A DNA stretch of 52,186 nt from Jannaschia seosinensis (lineage in GTDB: Bacteria > Pseudomonadota > Alphaproteobacteria > Rhodobacterales > Rhodobacteraceae): the NCBI RefSeq assembly GCF_001408515.1, contig NZ_CYPR01000203.1, positions 1 to 52,186 of the forward strand, read 5' to 3'. A program made the position numbers and the translations under genes. This document shows, one piece after another, positions 27,289 to 38,435 of the stretch (positions within the stretch are counted from its first letter, which is position 1; each line of letters starts with the position of its first letter). The notes below the pieces were generated by a model, which made no database searches, was not told the DNA's origin, and saw only the letters and a list, made by a program, of their open reading frames with translations.

Positions 27289-28125
27289 TCAGACCCCCAT
27301 GCGACGCAGCCGGGGGTCGAGCGCATCGCGCAGCGCATCGCCCAGCAGGTTCAGCCCAAGCACCATCGCCACGATGGCGAGCCCTGGCATGATGGCGAGT
27401 TGCGGCTCGGTGTAGATCATCGTCTGCGCATCGGCGAGCATCCGGCCCCAGGAGGCCGTCGGCGGCTGCGCCCCGAGGCCGACATAGCTCAGCGCCGCCT
27501 CCGCGAGGATGCCCAGCGAGAACTGGATCGTCGCCTGCACGATCAGAAGCGACGTGATGTTGGGCAACAGGTGCTGGAACGAGATGAGCGCGCGGCCCTT
27601 GCCCGCCACCCGCGCCGCCATGATGTAGTCCAGCGTCCAGATCGGCAGGGCCCCGCCGCGCGCGACGCGGGCGAAGACGGGGATGTTGAAGATGCCGATG
27701 GCGAGGATCGCGTTGACCGCCGAGGGGCCGAAGACCGCCGTGATCAGGATCGCGATGACGAGCGACGGAAAGGCGAAGATCAGGTCGTTGCCCCGCATCA
27801 CCACCTCGTCGAGCCAGCTGCCGCGCCGCGCTGCCGCCAGAAGCCCGAGCGGCACGCCGAGCCCGAGGCCGATGCCCACGGCCAGAAGCGCCACCGCGAT
27901 CGAGGTCCGCGCGCCGGCCATCAGCATCGACAGCATGTCGCGCCCGTAATGATCCGTGCCCAGCGGATGCGCGGGCGAGGGGGGCAGATTGCGCGCCGAA
28001 ATGTCGAGCACGCCCACATCGTGCGGCAGCCACACGAGGCTCAGGAGCGCGGCGCCCACGAACAGCGCCGTCAGCGCCGCCCCGATCCATCCCGCGGGGC
28101 TCAGCCTGATCCGACCGGACATCAT
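27289..28125 (-). CDS. peptide ABC transporter permease (DppC type)
   Basis: The 278-residue inner-membrane permease has about six spans, an N-terminal periplasmic segment with PLGTDHYGRDMLSML typical of DppC/OppC, and the cytoplasmic EAA loop (ALPIWTLDYIMAARVAGKG). It starts as ATGATG at 28125, overlapping the stop of the upstream permease gene by 4 bp, so the two are translationally coupled. Confidence 0.93.
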   Translation of the reverse strand: MMSGRIRLSPAGWIGAALTALFVGAALLSLVWLPHDVGVLDISARNLPPSPAHPLGTDHYGRDMLSMLMAGARTSIAVALLAVGIGLGLGVPLGLLAAARRGSWLDEVVMRGNDLIFAFPSLVIAILITAVFGPSAVNAILAIGIFNIPVFARVARGGALPIWTLDYIMAARVAGKGRALISFQHLLPNITSLLIVQATIQFSLGILAEAALSYVGLGAQPPTASWGRMLADAQTMIYTEPQLAIMPGLAIVAMVLGLNLLGDALRDALDPRLRRMGV

Positions 28126-29063
28126 CGCCGCCGCAGCCGGGGATCGGCCAGCGCATAGGCCAGATCCACCGCGAAGGTCACGGCGATGACGGCGAAGACG
28201 AGCAGCATGGTCACCGACTGCACCACGATCAGGTCGCGCTGCGTGATAGCCTGAAAGATGAGCCTGCCGAGGCCCGGCAGAAAGAACACGTTCTCGATGA
28301 TGATCGCACCGGCCAGCAGGAAGGAAAATTGCAGCCCCATGATCGTCAGGACCGGAATTGCGGCGTTGCGCAGGGCGTGACGGACGATCGTGGCCCGCTG
28401 CGAGAGGCCCTTGGCGCGGGCCGTGCGGATGTAATCCTGCCCCATCGTGTCGATCAGCGCGCCGCGCAGCACGCGGGCGAGGATCGACGCCTGCGGAAGC
28501 GCCAGCGCGATCGCGGGCAGCGTCAGCGCACCGAGCGCGGCCCGGGGGTCGGACCAGCCGGGAAATCCGCCGGCCGAAACCCACCGCAGCTTGACCGCAA
28601 AGAGCAGCACCAGAAGCATCGCGAACCAGAAGTTCGGCACCGCGATGCCGAGCTGCGTGGCGCCCATCACGCCCCAATCGGCCGCCGCCCCGCGCCGGGA
28701 CGCGGCGATCAGCCCCGCCGGAACGGCAATCACGACCGTGAGGATTAGCGCATAGGCCGCCAGCGGCAGCGAAACGCCAACCCGGTCGGCGACCAGTTCG
28801 GCCACCGGCACGCGGTAGGTGTAGGATGTCCCGAAATCGCCGCGGAGCATGCCGCCGATCCAGTCGAGGTAGCGAACCGGCAGCGACCCCTCCAATCCCA
28901 GATCGGCGCGCAAGGCGGCGACGGTGTCCGGCTGCGCGCCCGTGCCGAGCATGAAGGCCGCCGGGTCGCCCGGCACCGCCTGCAACAGAACGAATATCAC
29001 CACGCTGGCCGCCACGAGAGACAGGATCAGGGACAGAAGCCGGGTGAGGAGCGCGCGTCGCAT
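28122..29063 (-). CDS. peptide ABC transporter permease (DppB type)
   Basis: The 313-residue permease has the DppB/OppB layout: an N-terminal span, the periplasmic loop with VPGDPA and GTSYTYRVPV, and the EAA loop MGQDYIRTARAKGLS (about 203-217). ATG 29063 starts at the first membrane helix (MRRALLTRLL). This is the first gene of the operon as seen, and no substrate-binding protein gene precedes it; the 247 bp upstream hold no gene. Confidence 0.93.
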   Translation of the reverse strand: MRRALLTRLLSLILSLVAASVVIFVLLQAVPGDPAAFMLGTGAQPDTVAALRADLGLEGSLPVRYLDWIGGMLRGDFGTSYTYRVPVAELVADRVGVSLPLAAYALILTVVIAVPAGLIAASRRGAAADWGVMGATQLGIAVPNFWFAMLLVLLFAVKLRWVSAGGFPGWSDPRAALGALTLPAIALALPQASILARVLRGALIDTMGQDYIRTARAKGLSQRATIVRHALRNAAIPVLTIMGLQFSFLLAGAIIIENVFFLPGLGRLIFQAITQRDLIVVQSVTMLLVFAVIAVTFAVDLAYALADPRLRRR

Positions 29064-29310
29064 GCGCCGGACGCTAGCCGGGGCGCCGGCCGGGGAAAAG
29101 GGCAAGGGGCACCCGGACCGCGGAGTTTGATCATCTTTCGTCCCCGCGCGCGACCGGCGCGATCCACCCCCTCGCGGCGAGAGAGGGGCAGGTGCGGTGT
29201 TCGTCGCGGCGGGAAGGATGCCAAGCCGCCCGCCATTCCGATATCCGGCGTCCCGGCAAGTCGCGGCAAGTCGCGGCGAGAGCGGACGAAGGGCCGCGGC
29301 CGCGCCCGGC

Positions 29311-31878
29311 TCACTCCTGCGCGCGAAGAACCTGCGCGGGGCGTGCGGCCAAGGGGCGCCACGCGAAGGCCAGCCCGGCGAGAAGCGTCGCCACCGCGCC
29401 GCCCACCACGATTGCCGTCGCCGAGACCCACTCGAAGGAATAGGGCGCCTCCATCACGAAGGTCATGATCCCCCAGCCCGCGGCCGCGCCGCCCGCGATG
29501 GCCACCACGCCCGCCGCCGCGCCCAACATCGCGGAGCGGATCGCGAAGCTTGCCAGCACGGTCGCGCGCGTCGCGCCCAGCGTCTTGAGGACCGCCGCCT
29601 CGAAGACGCGCCCGCGCTCGCCGGCCGCGGCCGCGCCGATCAGCACCACGAACCCGGTCAGAAGCGTCGCGCCCGCCCCCCACGACGTCGCCGCGGCCAG
29701 CGCCGAAAGCGCCTCGGTCACCAGCGCGATGGCATCGCGCACGCCGATCGCGGTGATGTTGGGCGCGTCGCCCGCCACCTCGCGCAGAATGCGCGCCTCG
29801 GCCTCCTCCTCCGCATAGACGGTCGAGAGCCAGGTATGCGGCGCGCCCTCCAATGCGGCGGTGTTGAAGACCATCACGAACCCGATCCCGCCCGAGGAGA
29901 AATCCACCTCGCGGAAGTTCGTGACCGTCCCGGTGATGTCACGGCCCAGCACGTTGAGCGTGACCGTGTCGCCGAGTTCGATGCCCAGCTCCTCCGCCTC
30001 CTCGCGGGCGAAGCTGATCTGCGGCGGACCTTCGTAATCCTCGGACCAGAACTCGCCCGCGACGACACGGGTGCCTTCGCCCGGTGCGTCGGCGAAGCTG
30101 ATCCGCCGGTCGCCGCGCGTGACCCAATGGTCGAATTCGGAGGCGGGGCGGTCGTTGATCGAGCGGACCAAGGCGCCCAGCATCGGGGCCGTGTCGACGC
30201 GGCTGATGGCGGGGTCGTTTTCGACCCGGTCAAGGAAGGGGCCGATCTGGTTCGGCTGGATGTCGATGAAGAAGTAGGACGGCGCGATCTCGGGCAGGTC
30301 GCGGGCGATGGCCGCGCGCATGTTCGCGTCGATCTGGCCCACGGCGGCGAGGACGGTCAGCCCGAGGCCCAGCGACAGGACGACCGCCGTCGCCTCGCCG
30401 CCCGGGCCGCCCACGCTGCCCAGTGCAAGGCGCAGGGCCGGGCGCCCGCGCGTATGGCGAGCCAATACGCGGGCAAGGCGGCGCACCGCGAAGGAAGCGG
30501 CCACCAGCACGGCCAGCGCCACGAGGATGCCGCCCGCCGACCACAGTGCCAGCGTCGGAATGCCCGACAGCCACGCAGACAGCCCCACCAGAACGGCCAG
30601 CGACAGGCCGAGCGCCACCAGATAGCGCCGCCGTGGCCAGCCCCGCGCGGGGCCGGTCGCGTCACGGAACAACGAGGCGGCCCGGACCTGTTCGGTCCGC
30701 GCGAGCGGCCAGAGCGTGAAGATCAGCGCCGTCAGCGCCCCGTATAGTGCAGCCTCTGCCAACGGTCCGGGATGGACGCCGAGCGCCACGGGCACCGGAA
30801 GCCGCGCCTCGATGAATGGCCCGGCGGCGAGCGGGATCAGCGTGCCGAGGATCAGGCCAAGGAAGATGCCGAGGGCGGCGAGGACCGCGATCTGCATCAT
30901 GTAGGCGGCGAAGATCACGCGACCCTCGGCCCCCAGCGTCTTGAGCGTGGCGATCACGCCGGTCTTGCGGTCGAGATAGCTGCGCACCGCCGCCGACACG
31001 CCTACGCCGCCCACCGCGAGCCCGGCGAGGCCCACGAGGACGAGGAAGCTGCCCATCCGGTCCACGAATCGCTGGACCTGTGGCGAGGCGTTGCGCCGAT
31101 CGCGCCAGCGCATGCCCTGATCGGCGAAACGGGCCTCGGTCTCGGCCTCAAGGCGTTCGAGGTCGGCATCTGTCGCCTCGGGGATGACGACGCGGTAATC
31201 GGTGTCGAAGAGGCTGCCCTCGCTCAGCAGTCCCGTTCCCTCCAGTGCGGCGGAGGCGACGATGGTGCGCGGCCCGAGGCCGAATCCCGCCCCCCCGGCA
31301 TCCGGCTCCCGCGTGATGAGCGCGCGCAGCGTGAACGATTTCGACCCGAGCCAAAGCGGATCGCCCACCGACAGACCCAGCCGGTCGGCCAGCACCGGAT
31401 GCACGATGATCCCGTCATCGGCCAGCGCCTCGGCGATCGGCATCGGCGGGTCCAGCACGACCTCGCCGGTCAGCGGATAGGCCGCGTCGACGGCCTTGAC
31501 CTGCGTGAGCGCGCGATCCGCCTGCGCCCCGAGCCCGGTGGCGGCCATGGAGCGGAAATCGACGACCTCCCCGACCTCGCCGAGACGTTCGAGATAGGCC
31601 CGCTCCTCCGGGCTGGCGCGGCGATAGGCGAATTCCACCTCCGCATCGCCGCCGAGGATGATGCGCCCCTCGCGCGCGAGGCCTTCGGTGATCGACACCC
31701 GGACCGATCCGACGGCGGCGATGGCGGCCACGCCCAGAGCCAGACAGGCGAGGAAGATGCGAAAGCCGGTCAGCCCGCCGCGCAATTCCCGGCGCGCGAT
31801 GGTCGCCGCTTGGCGCAGCCAGATGGCAGGTCCGTCCCGCCGCGTCGCGTGGGCGTCGGGGCCGCTCGCAGCCGTCAT
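29311..31878 (-). CDS. FtsX-like ABC transporter permease (YbbP type)
   Basis: The 855-residue membrane protein has an N-terminal span, a large periplasmic MacB-like domain (about 55-260), then two FtsX cores of several spans each with a second periplasmic domain between them (about 500-680). It pairs with the adjacent ATPase as a YbbA-YbbP exporter-type complex of unknown substrate, thought to work in the envelope. ATG 31878 overlaps the ATPase stop as ATGA. The frame runs open far upstream, but only antisense and shadow sequence lies there. Confidence 0.93.
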   Translation of the reverse strand: MTAASGPDAHATRRDGPAIWLRQAATIARRELRGGLTGFRIFLACLALGVAAIAAVGSVRVSITEGLAREGRIILGGDAEVEFAYRRASPEERAYLERLGEVGEVVDFRSMAATGLGAQADRALTQVKAVDAAYPLTGEVVLDPPMPIAEALADDGIIVHPVLADRLGLSVGDPLWLGSKSFTLRALITREPDAGGAGFGLGPRTIVASAALEGTGLLSEGSLFDTDYRVVIPEATDADLERLEAETEARFADQGMRWRDRRNASPQVQRFVDRMGSFLVLVGLAGLAVGGVGVSAAVRSYLDRKTGVIATLKTLGAEGRVIFAAYMMQIAVLAALGIFLGLILGTLIPLAAGPFIEARLPVPVALGVHPGPLAEAALYGALTALIFTLWPLARTEQVRAASLFRDATGPARGWPRRRYLVALGLSLAVLVGLSAWLSGIPTLALWSAGGILVALAVLVAASFAVRRLARVLARHTRGRPALRLALGSVGGPGGEATAVVLSLGLGLTVLAAVGQIDANMRAAIARDLPEIAPSYFFIDIQPNQIGPFLDRVENDPAISRVDTAPMLGALVRSINDRPASEFDHWVTRGDRRISFADAPGEGTRVVAGEFWSEDYEGPPQISFAREEAEELGIELGDTVTLNVLGRDITGTVTNFREVDFSSGGIGFVMVFNTAALEGAPHTWLSTVYAEEEAEARILREVAGDAPNITAIGVRDAIALVTEALSALAAATSWGAGATLLTGFVVLIGAAAAGERGRVFEAAVLKTLGATRATVLASFAIRSAMLGAAAGVVAIAGGAAAGWGIMTFVMEAPYSFEWVSATAIVVGGAVATLLAGLAFAWRPLAARPAQVLRAQE

Positions 31879-32570
31879 TCCGCGGCCTCGGTGCGCACCT
31901 TGCGGCGGTCGTCGTCGAGGCGGCCATCGACCAGCCGCACCACCCGGTCGCACCGCTCGGCCAGTTCGCGCGAATGGGTGACGAGGACCAGCGTCGATCC
32001 GTGACGGTCGCGAAGGCCGAACAGAAGGTCCATGATCGCCTCGCCCGTGGTCTGGTCGAGATTTCCCGTCGGCTCGTCCGCCAGCAGGATGTCGGGGCGC
32101 GGCGCGGCGGCACGGGCCAGCGCCACGCGCTGCTGCTCGCCCCCCGACATCTGCGCGGGGTAATGCCCGGTGCGGTGACCCAGACCCATGGCGTCGAGTT
32201 CTGCGGCGGCACGGTCGAAGGCATCGGCCACCCCCGCCAGCTCCAGCGGCGTCGCGACGTTTTCCAGCGCCGTCATCGTCGGGATCAGGTGGAAGGACTG
32301 GAACACCACGCCCATATGTTCCCGGCGGAACCGGGCCAGCGCGTCCTCGTCCATCGCGGTCAGATCCCGGCCCAGAGCCCGGACCTCGCCACCGGTGGCA
32401 CGCTCCAGCCCGCCCATGAGCATGAGGAGAGACGATTTGCCCGACCCCGACGGCCCCACCAGCCCCAGCGTATCCTTCGCCACCACCTCCAGCGTGATCC
32501 CGTGCAGGATGTCGACCCGCCCCGCATTTCCGGCGAGCGAAAGGGAGACGTCGCGCAGGGACAGGACCAT
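31875..32570 (-). CDS. ABC transporter ATP-binding protein (YbbA/LolD type)
   Basis: The 231-residue ATPase has Walker A GPSGSGKS (39-46), the MacB/LolD-like Q-loop FQSFHLIPTMTALENV, signature MSGGEQQR (141-148), Walker B ILLADEP (161-167) and the switch His in VTHS. It is coupled to the FtsX-like permease by an ATGA overlap. Its start lies about 43 bp from the divergent arylesterase start, an arrangement (tesA/ybbA/ybbP) widespread in proteobacteria. Confidence 0.95.
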   Translation of the reverse strand: MVLSLRDVSLSLAGNAGRVDILHGITLEVVAKDTLGLVGPSGSGKSSLLMLMGGLERATGGEVRALGRDLTAMDEDALARFRREHMGVVFQSFHLIPTMTALENVATPLELAGVADAFDRAAAELDAMGLGHRTGHYPAQMSGGEQQRVALARAAAPRPDILLADEPTGNLDQTTGEAIMDLLFGLRDRHGSTLVLVTHSRELAERCDRVVRLVDGRLDDDRRKVRTEAAE

Positions 32571-32613
32571 GGGGCAATTCCTCGGTTGGGCGGCTGCCTC
32601 CGGATATGGGACG

Positions 32614-33264
32614 ATGCGGGGGGCGAACAAGGCGGTTCACTTTGCCGCAGCCCTGCTGCTCGCTACGCCGGTGGCGGCCGAAACGGTGCGCGTGGTCGCG
32701 CTGGGCGATTCGCTGACGGCGGGCTACGGGCTGCCGGAGAGTGAGGGCTTCGTGCCCCAGCTTCAGGCCTGGCTCGATGCCGAAGGGGTCGATGCGGAGA
32801 TCGTCAATGCCGGCGTCTCGGGCGACACGACGGCGGGCGGGCTGGCGCGGCTGGGCTGGTCGCTCGACGCGGAGACGGACGCGATGATCGTCGCGCTCGG
32901 GGGCAACGACCTGCTTCGCGGCCTGCCGCCGGCAGTGTCGCGCGACAACCTGGAGGCGATCCTGTCGCAGGTCACGGGGGAGCGGGGGCTGCCGGTCCTG
33001 TTGATCGGGCTGGAGGCGCCGGGTAATTACGGCGCCGATTACCAAGCCGAATTCGACGCGATGTACCCCGATCTGGCCGCCGAATGGGACGCGCTGCATG
33101 TCGACAGCTTCCTTGGGTCGCTGACCGAGGAGGCCGCCCTCGACGAGGCGCGGGCGCGTTACATGCAGCCCGACGGCATCCATCCCAACCGCGACGGCGT
33201 GGGCGTGATCGTCGCGGCGATCGGCCCGCGCGTGGTGGAACTCGTCGACCGCGCCGACCCCTAG
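32614..33264 (+). CDS. secreted arylesterase/lysophospholipase (TesA-like GDSL hydrolase)
   Basis: The 216-residue periplasmic SGNH hydrolase has a signal peptide (1-22, ending VAAE), block [10 protein letters not shown] with the nucleophile Ser, block III GGND, and the C-terminal DGIHPN carrying Asp and His. Family members hydrolyse thioesters, lysophospholipids and aryl esters. ATG 32614 is chosen because it starts the signal peptide; ATG 32569 would overlap the divergent ATPase start codon. Confidence 0.93.
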   Translation: MRGANKAVHFAAALLLATPVAAETVRVVALGDSLTAGYGLPESEGFVPQLQAWLDAEGVDAEIVNAGVSGDTTAGGLARLGWSLDAETDAMIVALGGNDLLRGLPPAVSRDNLEAILSQVTGERGLPVLLIGLEAPGNYGADYQAEFDAMYPDLAAEWDALHVDSFLGSLTEEAALDEARARYMQPDGIHPNRDGVGVIVAAIGPRVVELVDRADP

Positions 33265-33371
33265 GACCGTCCCGGCGCAGGCCCGCGGGGCAGGGCGCGG
33301 CGGCCCCGTGGACGCCAGCCCTTGCCGCCCCGCCGCCATTCGGCCAGTTTCCTGCGAAAAGGGAGGCCGCC

Positions 33372-34844
<1,473 letters not shown>

Positions 34845-34865
34845 GTCCGTCGCGGCCTTTCGGGG

Positions 34866-35399
34866 TCAGAAGGGCCGCTCGGGCGGGTCACCGTCGCCGC
34901 GCCCGAGCGGTCGTTGCATGATCACGGTATCGACCCAGCGGCCGTGCTTGAACCCGATCGCGCGGAGCGTTCCGACATCCCGGAATCCCAGCCTGCCGTG
35001 GAGGGCGATGGAGGCGGCGTTCCCGCTATCGCCGATGACCGCCACCATCTGGCGCCATCCGCCCGCCTCGCATCGTGCGATCAGGTCGGACATCAACGCT
35101 CTGCCGGCCCCCAGGCCGCGACATTCGGGCGCGACATAGACCGAGGTCTCGACGCTGTGGCGGTAGGCCGGCCGGGCGCGCCAGGGGCCGGCATAGGCGT
35201 AGCCGATCACCACGCTGTCCCGCACCGCGACGAGGTAAGGCATCCCCGCGTGCAGCAGGGCCGCGCGACGATCCGCCATTTCCTGCGCGTCGGGGGCGAT
35301 CTCCTCGAACGTGGCGAAGCCGGACGTCACTTCGCCGGCATAGATGCGCGTGATGGCGGGTGTGTCCGCCTCGCGCGAGGGGCGGACCGAAACGGTCAT
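34866..35399 (-). CDS. GNAT N-acetyltransferase, phosphinothricin-acetyltransferase-like
   Basis: The 177-residue enzyme has the GNAT fold: VRPSREADTPAITRIY at the start, the acetyl-CoA loop PECRGLGAGRALM (about 113-125) and a C-terminal NAASIALHGRLGFRDVG. Close relatives (Pat/YncA) acetylate amino acids such as methionine sulfoximine or phosphinothricin. Its ATG overlaps the stop of the hydroxyacid oxidase gene (ATGA), so the two are co-transcribed. Confidence 0.9.
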   Translation of the reverse strand: MTVSVRPSREADTPAITRIYAGEVTSGFATFEEIAPDAQEMADRRAALLHAGMPYLVAVRDSVVIGYAYAGPWRARPAYRHSVETSVYVAPECRGLGAGRALMSDLIARCEAGGWRQMVAVIGDSGNAASIALHGRLGFRDVGTLRAIGFKHGRWVDTVIMQRPLGRGDGDPPERPF

Positions 35400-36532
35400 C
35401 GCAGCAGCCGCCCCCGCAGGTCCGCCAGCGTGGGTGCGCCGATCTGGGTCATGTTGGCGATCATGTCCTCGCGCAGGATGTGGACCAGGTGGTCCACGCC
35501 GCGTGGCCCGAAGGCGGCGAGCGCGTAGTACCAGGCCTTGCCGAGGAACACGAACTCCGCCCCGAGCGCGAGCGCGCGCATGACGTCGAGACCGTCCTCC
35601 ACCCCGGAGCAGAAATAGACCGGCACGCGCCCCGCAACCCGCTCCACCACGCGGGGCAGGGCGTCGAGCGCCGCGGGACCGCCCTCGAACTGGCGCGCGG
35701 AATGGTTGGACACCCAGATCGCGTCCGCCCCCATCTCGATCAGGCGGTCGGCATCCTCGGGATCCTGCACGCCCTTGACCACGAGCGGCCCCTCCCACTC
35801 GGCGCGCAGAGCCTCGATATAGGACCAATCGGGATAGACCCGGATCAGGCGCCCCGCATGCTCGAAATGGTCCTTGCCCTTTGCGGTGACATAGCCGCCG
35901 GGAAACGCCATGCGGGGCGTCCCCTTCCGCGCCATGCCCATCGCCCACGCCGGGGAGGTGGCGATGGAGGTCATGACCTTGGGCGTCATCCGCGGCGGCA
36001 TCGACACATGCGCGCGCCGCTGCCGTTCCCGCCGGCTTTCGCCCGGCACGTCGACCGTGACCACCAGCACCCGCCAGCCCGACGCCTTGATCCGGGCCAG
36101 CATGTCGCGCCGGACCTCCGGATCCTTGACGGGGTAATGCTGAAACCAGCCCAGATCGCCGACGATGGGGCCGGTATCCTCGGGCGTGGCGGCGGCCACG
36201 GTGGACTGGCCGTAGGGAATGCGGTGGCGGCTGGCCGCGCGGGCCAGGTGCCGCTCCGCATCCGGCCAGAGCATGCCGGCCAGTCCGACAGGCGCGATGC
36301 CGAAGGGCACCGGGTGGCTGTGACCCAGGGTGGTGCAACTCAGATCGGGATCGATCTCGCCGCCGAGAATCGCGGGCCGGAACCGCACCGCGTCGAGTGC
36401 GGCGCGATTGGCGGCGAGCCCGGTTTCCCGACCGGTGCCGGAATCGAGATATTCAAAGGCGAAGTGAGGCATCCGTCGCCGCGCGCGGCTGCGCAGGTCG
36501 GACAGGGCGGGGTGTGTGGTGTCGAGATTCAT
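35396..36532 (-). CDS. FMN-dependent alpha-hydroxy-acid oxidase/dehydrogenase
   Basis: The 378-residue TIM-barrel flavoprotein belongs to the lactate dehydrogenase/glycolate oxidase family. PFGIAPVGLAGM (76-87), VKG with Lys253 and the catalytic His277-Arg280 (SNHSARQ, usually NHGGRQ) are visible. The FMN-site segment GQSTVAAATPED replaces the common SSTxxTSxEE, so it is a divergent subgroup and substrate is uncertain. It leads a two-gene unit with the GNAT gene. Confidence 0.9.
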   Translation of the reverse strand: MNLDTTHPALSDLRSRARRRMPHFAFEYLDSGTGRETGLAANRAALDAVRFRPAILGGEIDPDLSCTTLGHSHPVPFGIAPVGLAGMLWPDAERHLARAASRHRIPYGQSTVAAATPEDTGPIVGDLGWFQHYPVKDPEVRRDMLARIKASGWRVLVVTVDVPGESRRERQRRAHVSMPPRMTPKVMTSIATSPAWAMGMARKGTPRMAFPGGYVTAKGKDHFEHAGRLIRVYPDWSYIEALRAEWEGPLVVKGVQDPEDADRLIEMGADAIWVSNHSARQFEGGPAALDALPRVVERVAGRVPVYFCSGVEDGLDVMRALALGAEFVFLGKAWYYALAAFGPRGVDHLVHILREDMIANMTQIGAPTLADLRGRLLR

Positions 36533-36598
36533 GCCCTACGTTAACGTTTGACGGGCGGGGAGCCAGCCCCTCGCGTCGCCGCAATGCCTCCTGCGGCG

Positions 36599-37585
36599 TC
36601 AGCGCACCTTCAGCACGATCTTTCCGATATGCGCCCCGGCCTCCATCCTGGCATGGGCACGACCGGCCTCCTCCAGCGCGAACACCTCGTCCATCACCGG
36701 CGCGATGCGTCCCGAATCGAGCAGCGGCCAGACCTCGTCGCGCAGCGCCTCGGCGATGCGCGCCTTGTCGAGCACGGAGCGCGGCCGCAACGTGGAGCCG
36801 GTGATCGTCAGGCGGCGGGTCATCACCTGCGCAAGATTCGCCTGAACCTTTGCGCCGCCGAGAAACGCGATCTGCACCAGCCGCCCGTCATCGGCCAGCG
36901 CGTCCAGATTGCGCGCGACGTAATCGCCGCCCACCATGTCGAGGATCAGGTCGGCGCCGCCCGCCGCGCGCAGCACCTCGACGAAATCCGCCTCGCGATA
37001 GTTGATCCCCTCGGCGCCGAGACCTTCGCAGGCCGCGACCTTGTCGGCGGAGCCGGCGGTCGCGAACACACGAGCCCCCCGCGCGCGGGCAAGCTGGATC
37101 GCGGTCGTTCCGATCCCCGAGGTTCCGCCATGCACGAGGAACCGCTCCCCCGCGCGCAATCGCCCCCGGTCGAACACGTTGGTCCAGACGGTGAAGAATG
37201 TCTCGGGCAGGGCGGCGGCCTCCGCCATCGACAGGCTCTCGGGGATGCGCAGCGCGTGATCGGCGGGCGTTACCGCGTATTCGGCATAACCGCCGCCGGG
37301 CAGGAGCGCGCAGACCCGATCGCCCGCCTGCCACCGGACCACGCCCGGCCCGACGGCCGCGACGGTTCCCGCACATTCGAGCCCGGGCAGGTCGGACGCT
37401 CCCTTCGGCGGATCGTATGCACCCATGCGCTGCAACACATCGGGCCGGTTCACGCCCGCATGGTCGACGGCGATCAGGATCTCGCCGGGTCCGGGCGCGG
37501 GGACCGGCCGCTCTGTCACGCTCAGGGCCTCCGGACCGCCCGGCTTGGCGATTTCGACGGCGCGCATCGTTTCGGGGTCGGGCAT
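36599..37585 (-). CDS. NAD(P)H quinone oxidoreductase, zinc-free MDR family
   Basis: The 328-residue protein is a PIG3/quinone-oxidoreductase-type medium-chain reductase. It has GVNRPDVLQRMG, PGLECAGTVAAVG, and the nucleotide motif GTSGIGTTAIQLARARGA (about 148-165). No zinc-ligand set is seen. ATG 37585 is preceded by AGGAG; an adjacent TTG at 37588 is possible. It reduces quinones or enones in the cytoplasm; the physiological substrate is unknown. Confidence 0.93.
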   Translation of the reverse strand: MPDPETMRAVEIAKPGGPEALSVTERPVPAPGPGEILIAVDHAGVNRPDVLQRMGAYDPPKGASDLPGLECAGTVAAVGPGVVRWQAGDRVCALLPGGGYAEYAVTPADHALRIPESLSMAEAAALPETFFTVWTNVFDRGRLRAGERFLVHGGTSGIGTTAIQLARARGARVFATAGSADKVAACEGLGAEGINYREADFVEVLRAAGGADLILDMVGGDYVARNLDALADDGRLVQIAFLGGAKVQANLAQVMTRRLTITGSTLRPRSVLDKARIAEALRDEVWPLLDSGRIAPVMDEVFALEEAGRAHARMEAGAHIGKIVLKVR

Positions 37586-37647
37586 CAATAATCTCCTGTT
37601 TCGCGTCGGGCGACGCTAGCAGGGCGGGCGGGACGGGGCCAAGGCCG

Positions 37648-38343
37648 TCACGACGGATCCCGCCACAAGCCCGGCAGGTCCCCCCGCGGCGAACGCGCAG
37701 GCGCCCGGACCCGGCCCAGCACCGCATTCGGTCCCGCCATCAGCCGCGAGATCAGGGGCGATTTGCGCGCTTGCGCCTTGGCCTTCTCGATCCGCATGAC
37801 ATCCGCGATCCGCCGATCGAGGAAGGCCCAGGTTTCGCGGTCGCCGTCCGATTGGTCGCCCAGCCAGTAGAGCACGACCGACGAATAGACCCCCGACAAG
37901 GTCGCCCGCTTGGTGTACCAGTTCACGTCATCGGACGTATCGCCCAGAGCGTCCCAGACGGCGTCGGCCGTGCCCCAGACCGCGCGCGCCCCGTCCGCGG
38001 CATGGATCGGCAGGGAAAACAGCGTGACCCCCCGGCGCACGGCTTCGCGATGGGCGCCCGCGATCTCGATCCGGGTGCGCACGGCATGCGCCACGCGGTC
38101 GCTGTAGCGCATGTCCGTCAGGTCCTCGCCGCGCAGCTTCTCGACCATCTGGTCGTCGCCCTGGCGGTGGAAGGCGAGCGCGAGGTCGATCGCCCCCCGC
38201 GGAAAGATCGTGCGGGCGCGGGCGGGGGGCACCCCGGCATCCGCGACGGCCCGGCGGAACGTGGCCTCGGACCAGCCGTCAAAGGCCACATGCGGCAGGG
38301 CCGCATCGATCAGCCGGTTCTTCAGGTCGGGGGTATCGGGCAT
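37648..38343 (-). CDS. COQ9 family protein
   Basis: The 231-residue protein has a TetR-like helical N-terminus (LKNRLIDAALPHVAFDGWSEATFRRA) and the COQ9 lipid-binding region (SDDVNWYTKRATLSGVYSSVVLYWL), which helps present ubiquinone intermediates to biosynthetic hydroxylases. ATG 38343 is chosen over an upstream in-frame start because GGAG precedes it and family members start close to this point. It diverges from rpsU. Confidence 0.93.
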   Translation of the reverse strand: MPDTPDLKNRLIDAALPHVAFDGWSEATFRRAVADAGVPPARARTIFPRGAIDLALAFHRQGDDQMVEKLRGEDLTDMRYSDRVAHAVRTRIEIAGAHREAVRRGVTLFSLPIHAADGARAVWGTADAVWDALGDTSDDVNWYTKRATLSGVYSSVVLYWLGDQSDGDRETWAFLDRRIADVMRIEKAKAQARKSPLISRLMAGPNAVLGRVRAPARSPRGDLPGLWRDPS

Positions 38344-38363
38344 ATCGGTCTCCGTCTCGTTAC

Positions 38364-38392
38364 TGGACAAGCTAGGTCCATCCCGCTAAGTG
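38364..38392 (+). promoter_or_regulatory. candidate rpsU promoter
   Basis: TGGACA (38364-38369) and TAAGTG (38387-38392) are spaced by 17 bp upstream of rpsU. A TGGAC/GTCCA inverted repeat (38364-38380) overlaps the -35. The -10 match is poor, so this is tentative. Confidence 0.25.
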
Positions 38393-38435
38393 GCCAACTC
38401 CTGCACCGGATGACCGGACCAACTCGAACCTAGAA

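Noticed and set aside
24089-27392. Long plus-strand open frames opposite the aldehyde dehydrogenase and ABC ATPase genes
   Set aside because: Arg/Gly/Pro-rich shadow translations; the minus strand carries all family motifs.
29064-29310. Hidden substrate-binding protein remnant upstream of the permeases
   Set aside because: The 247-bp gap has only a short tandem repeat of AAGTCGCGGC-type sequence and no peptide resembling a binding protein.
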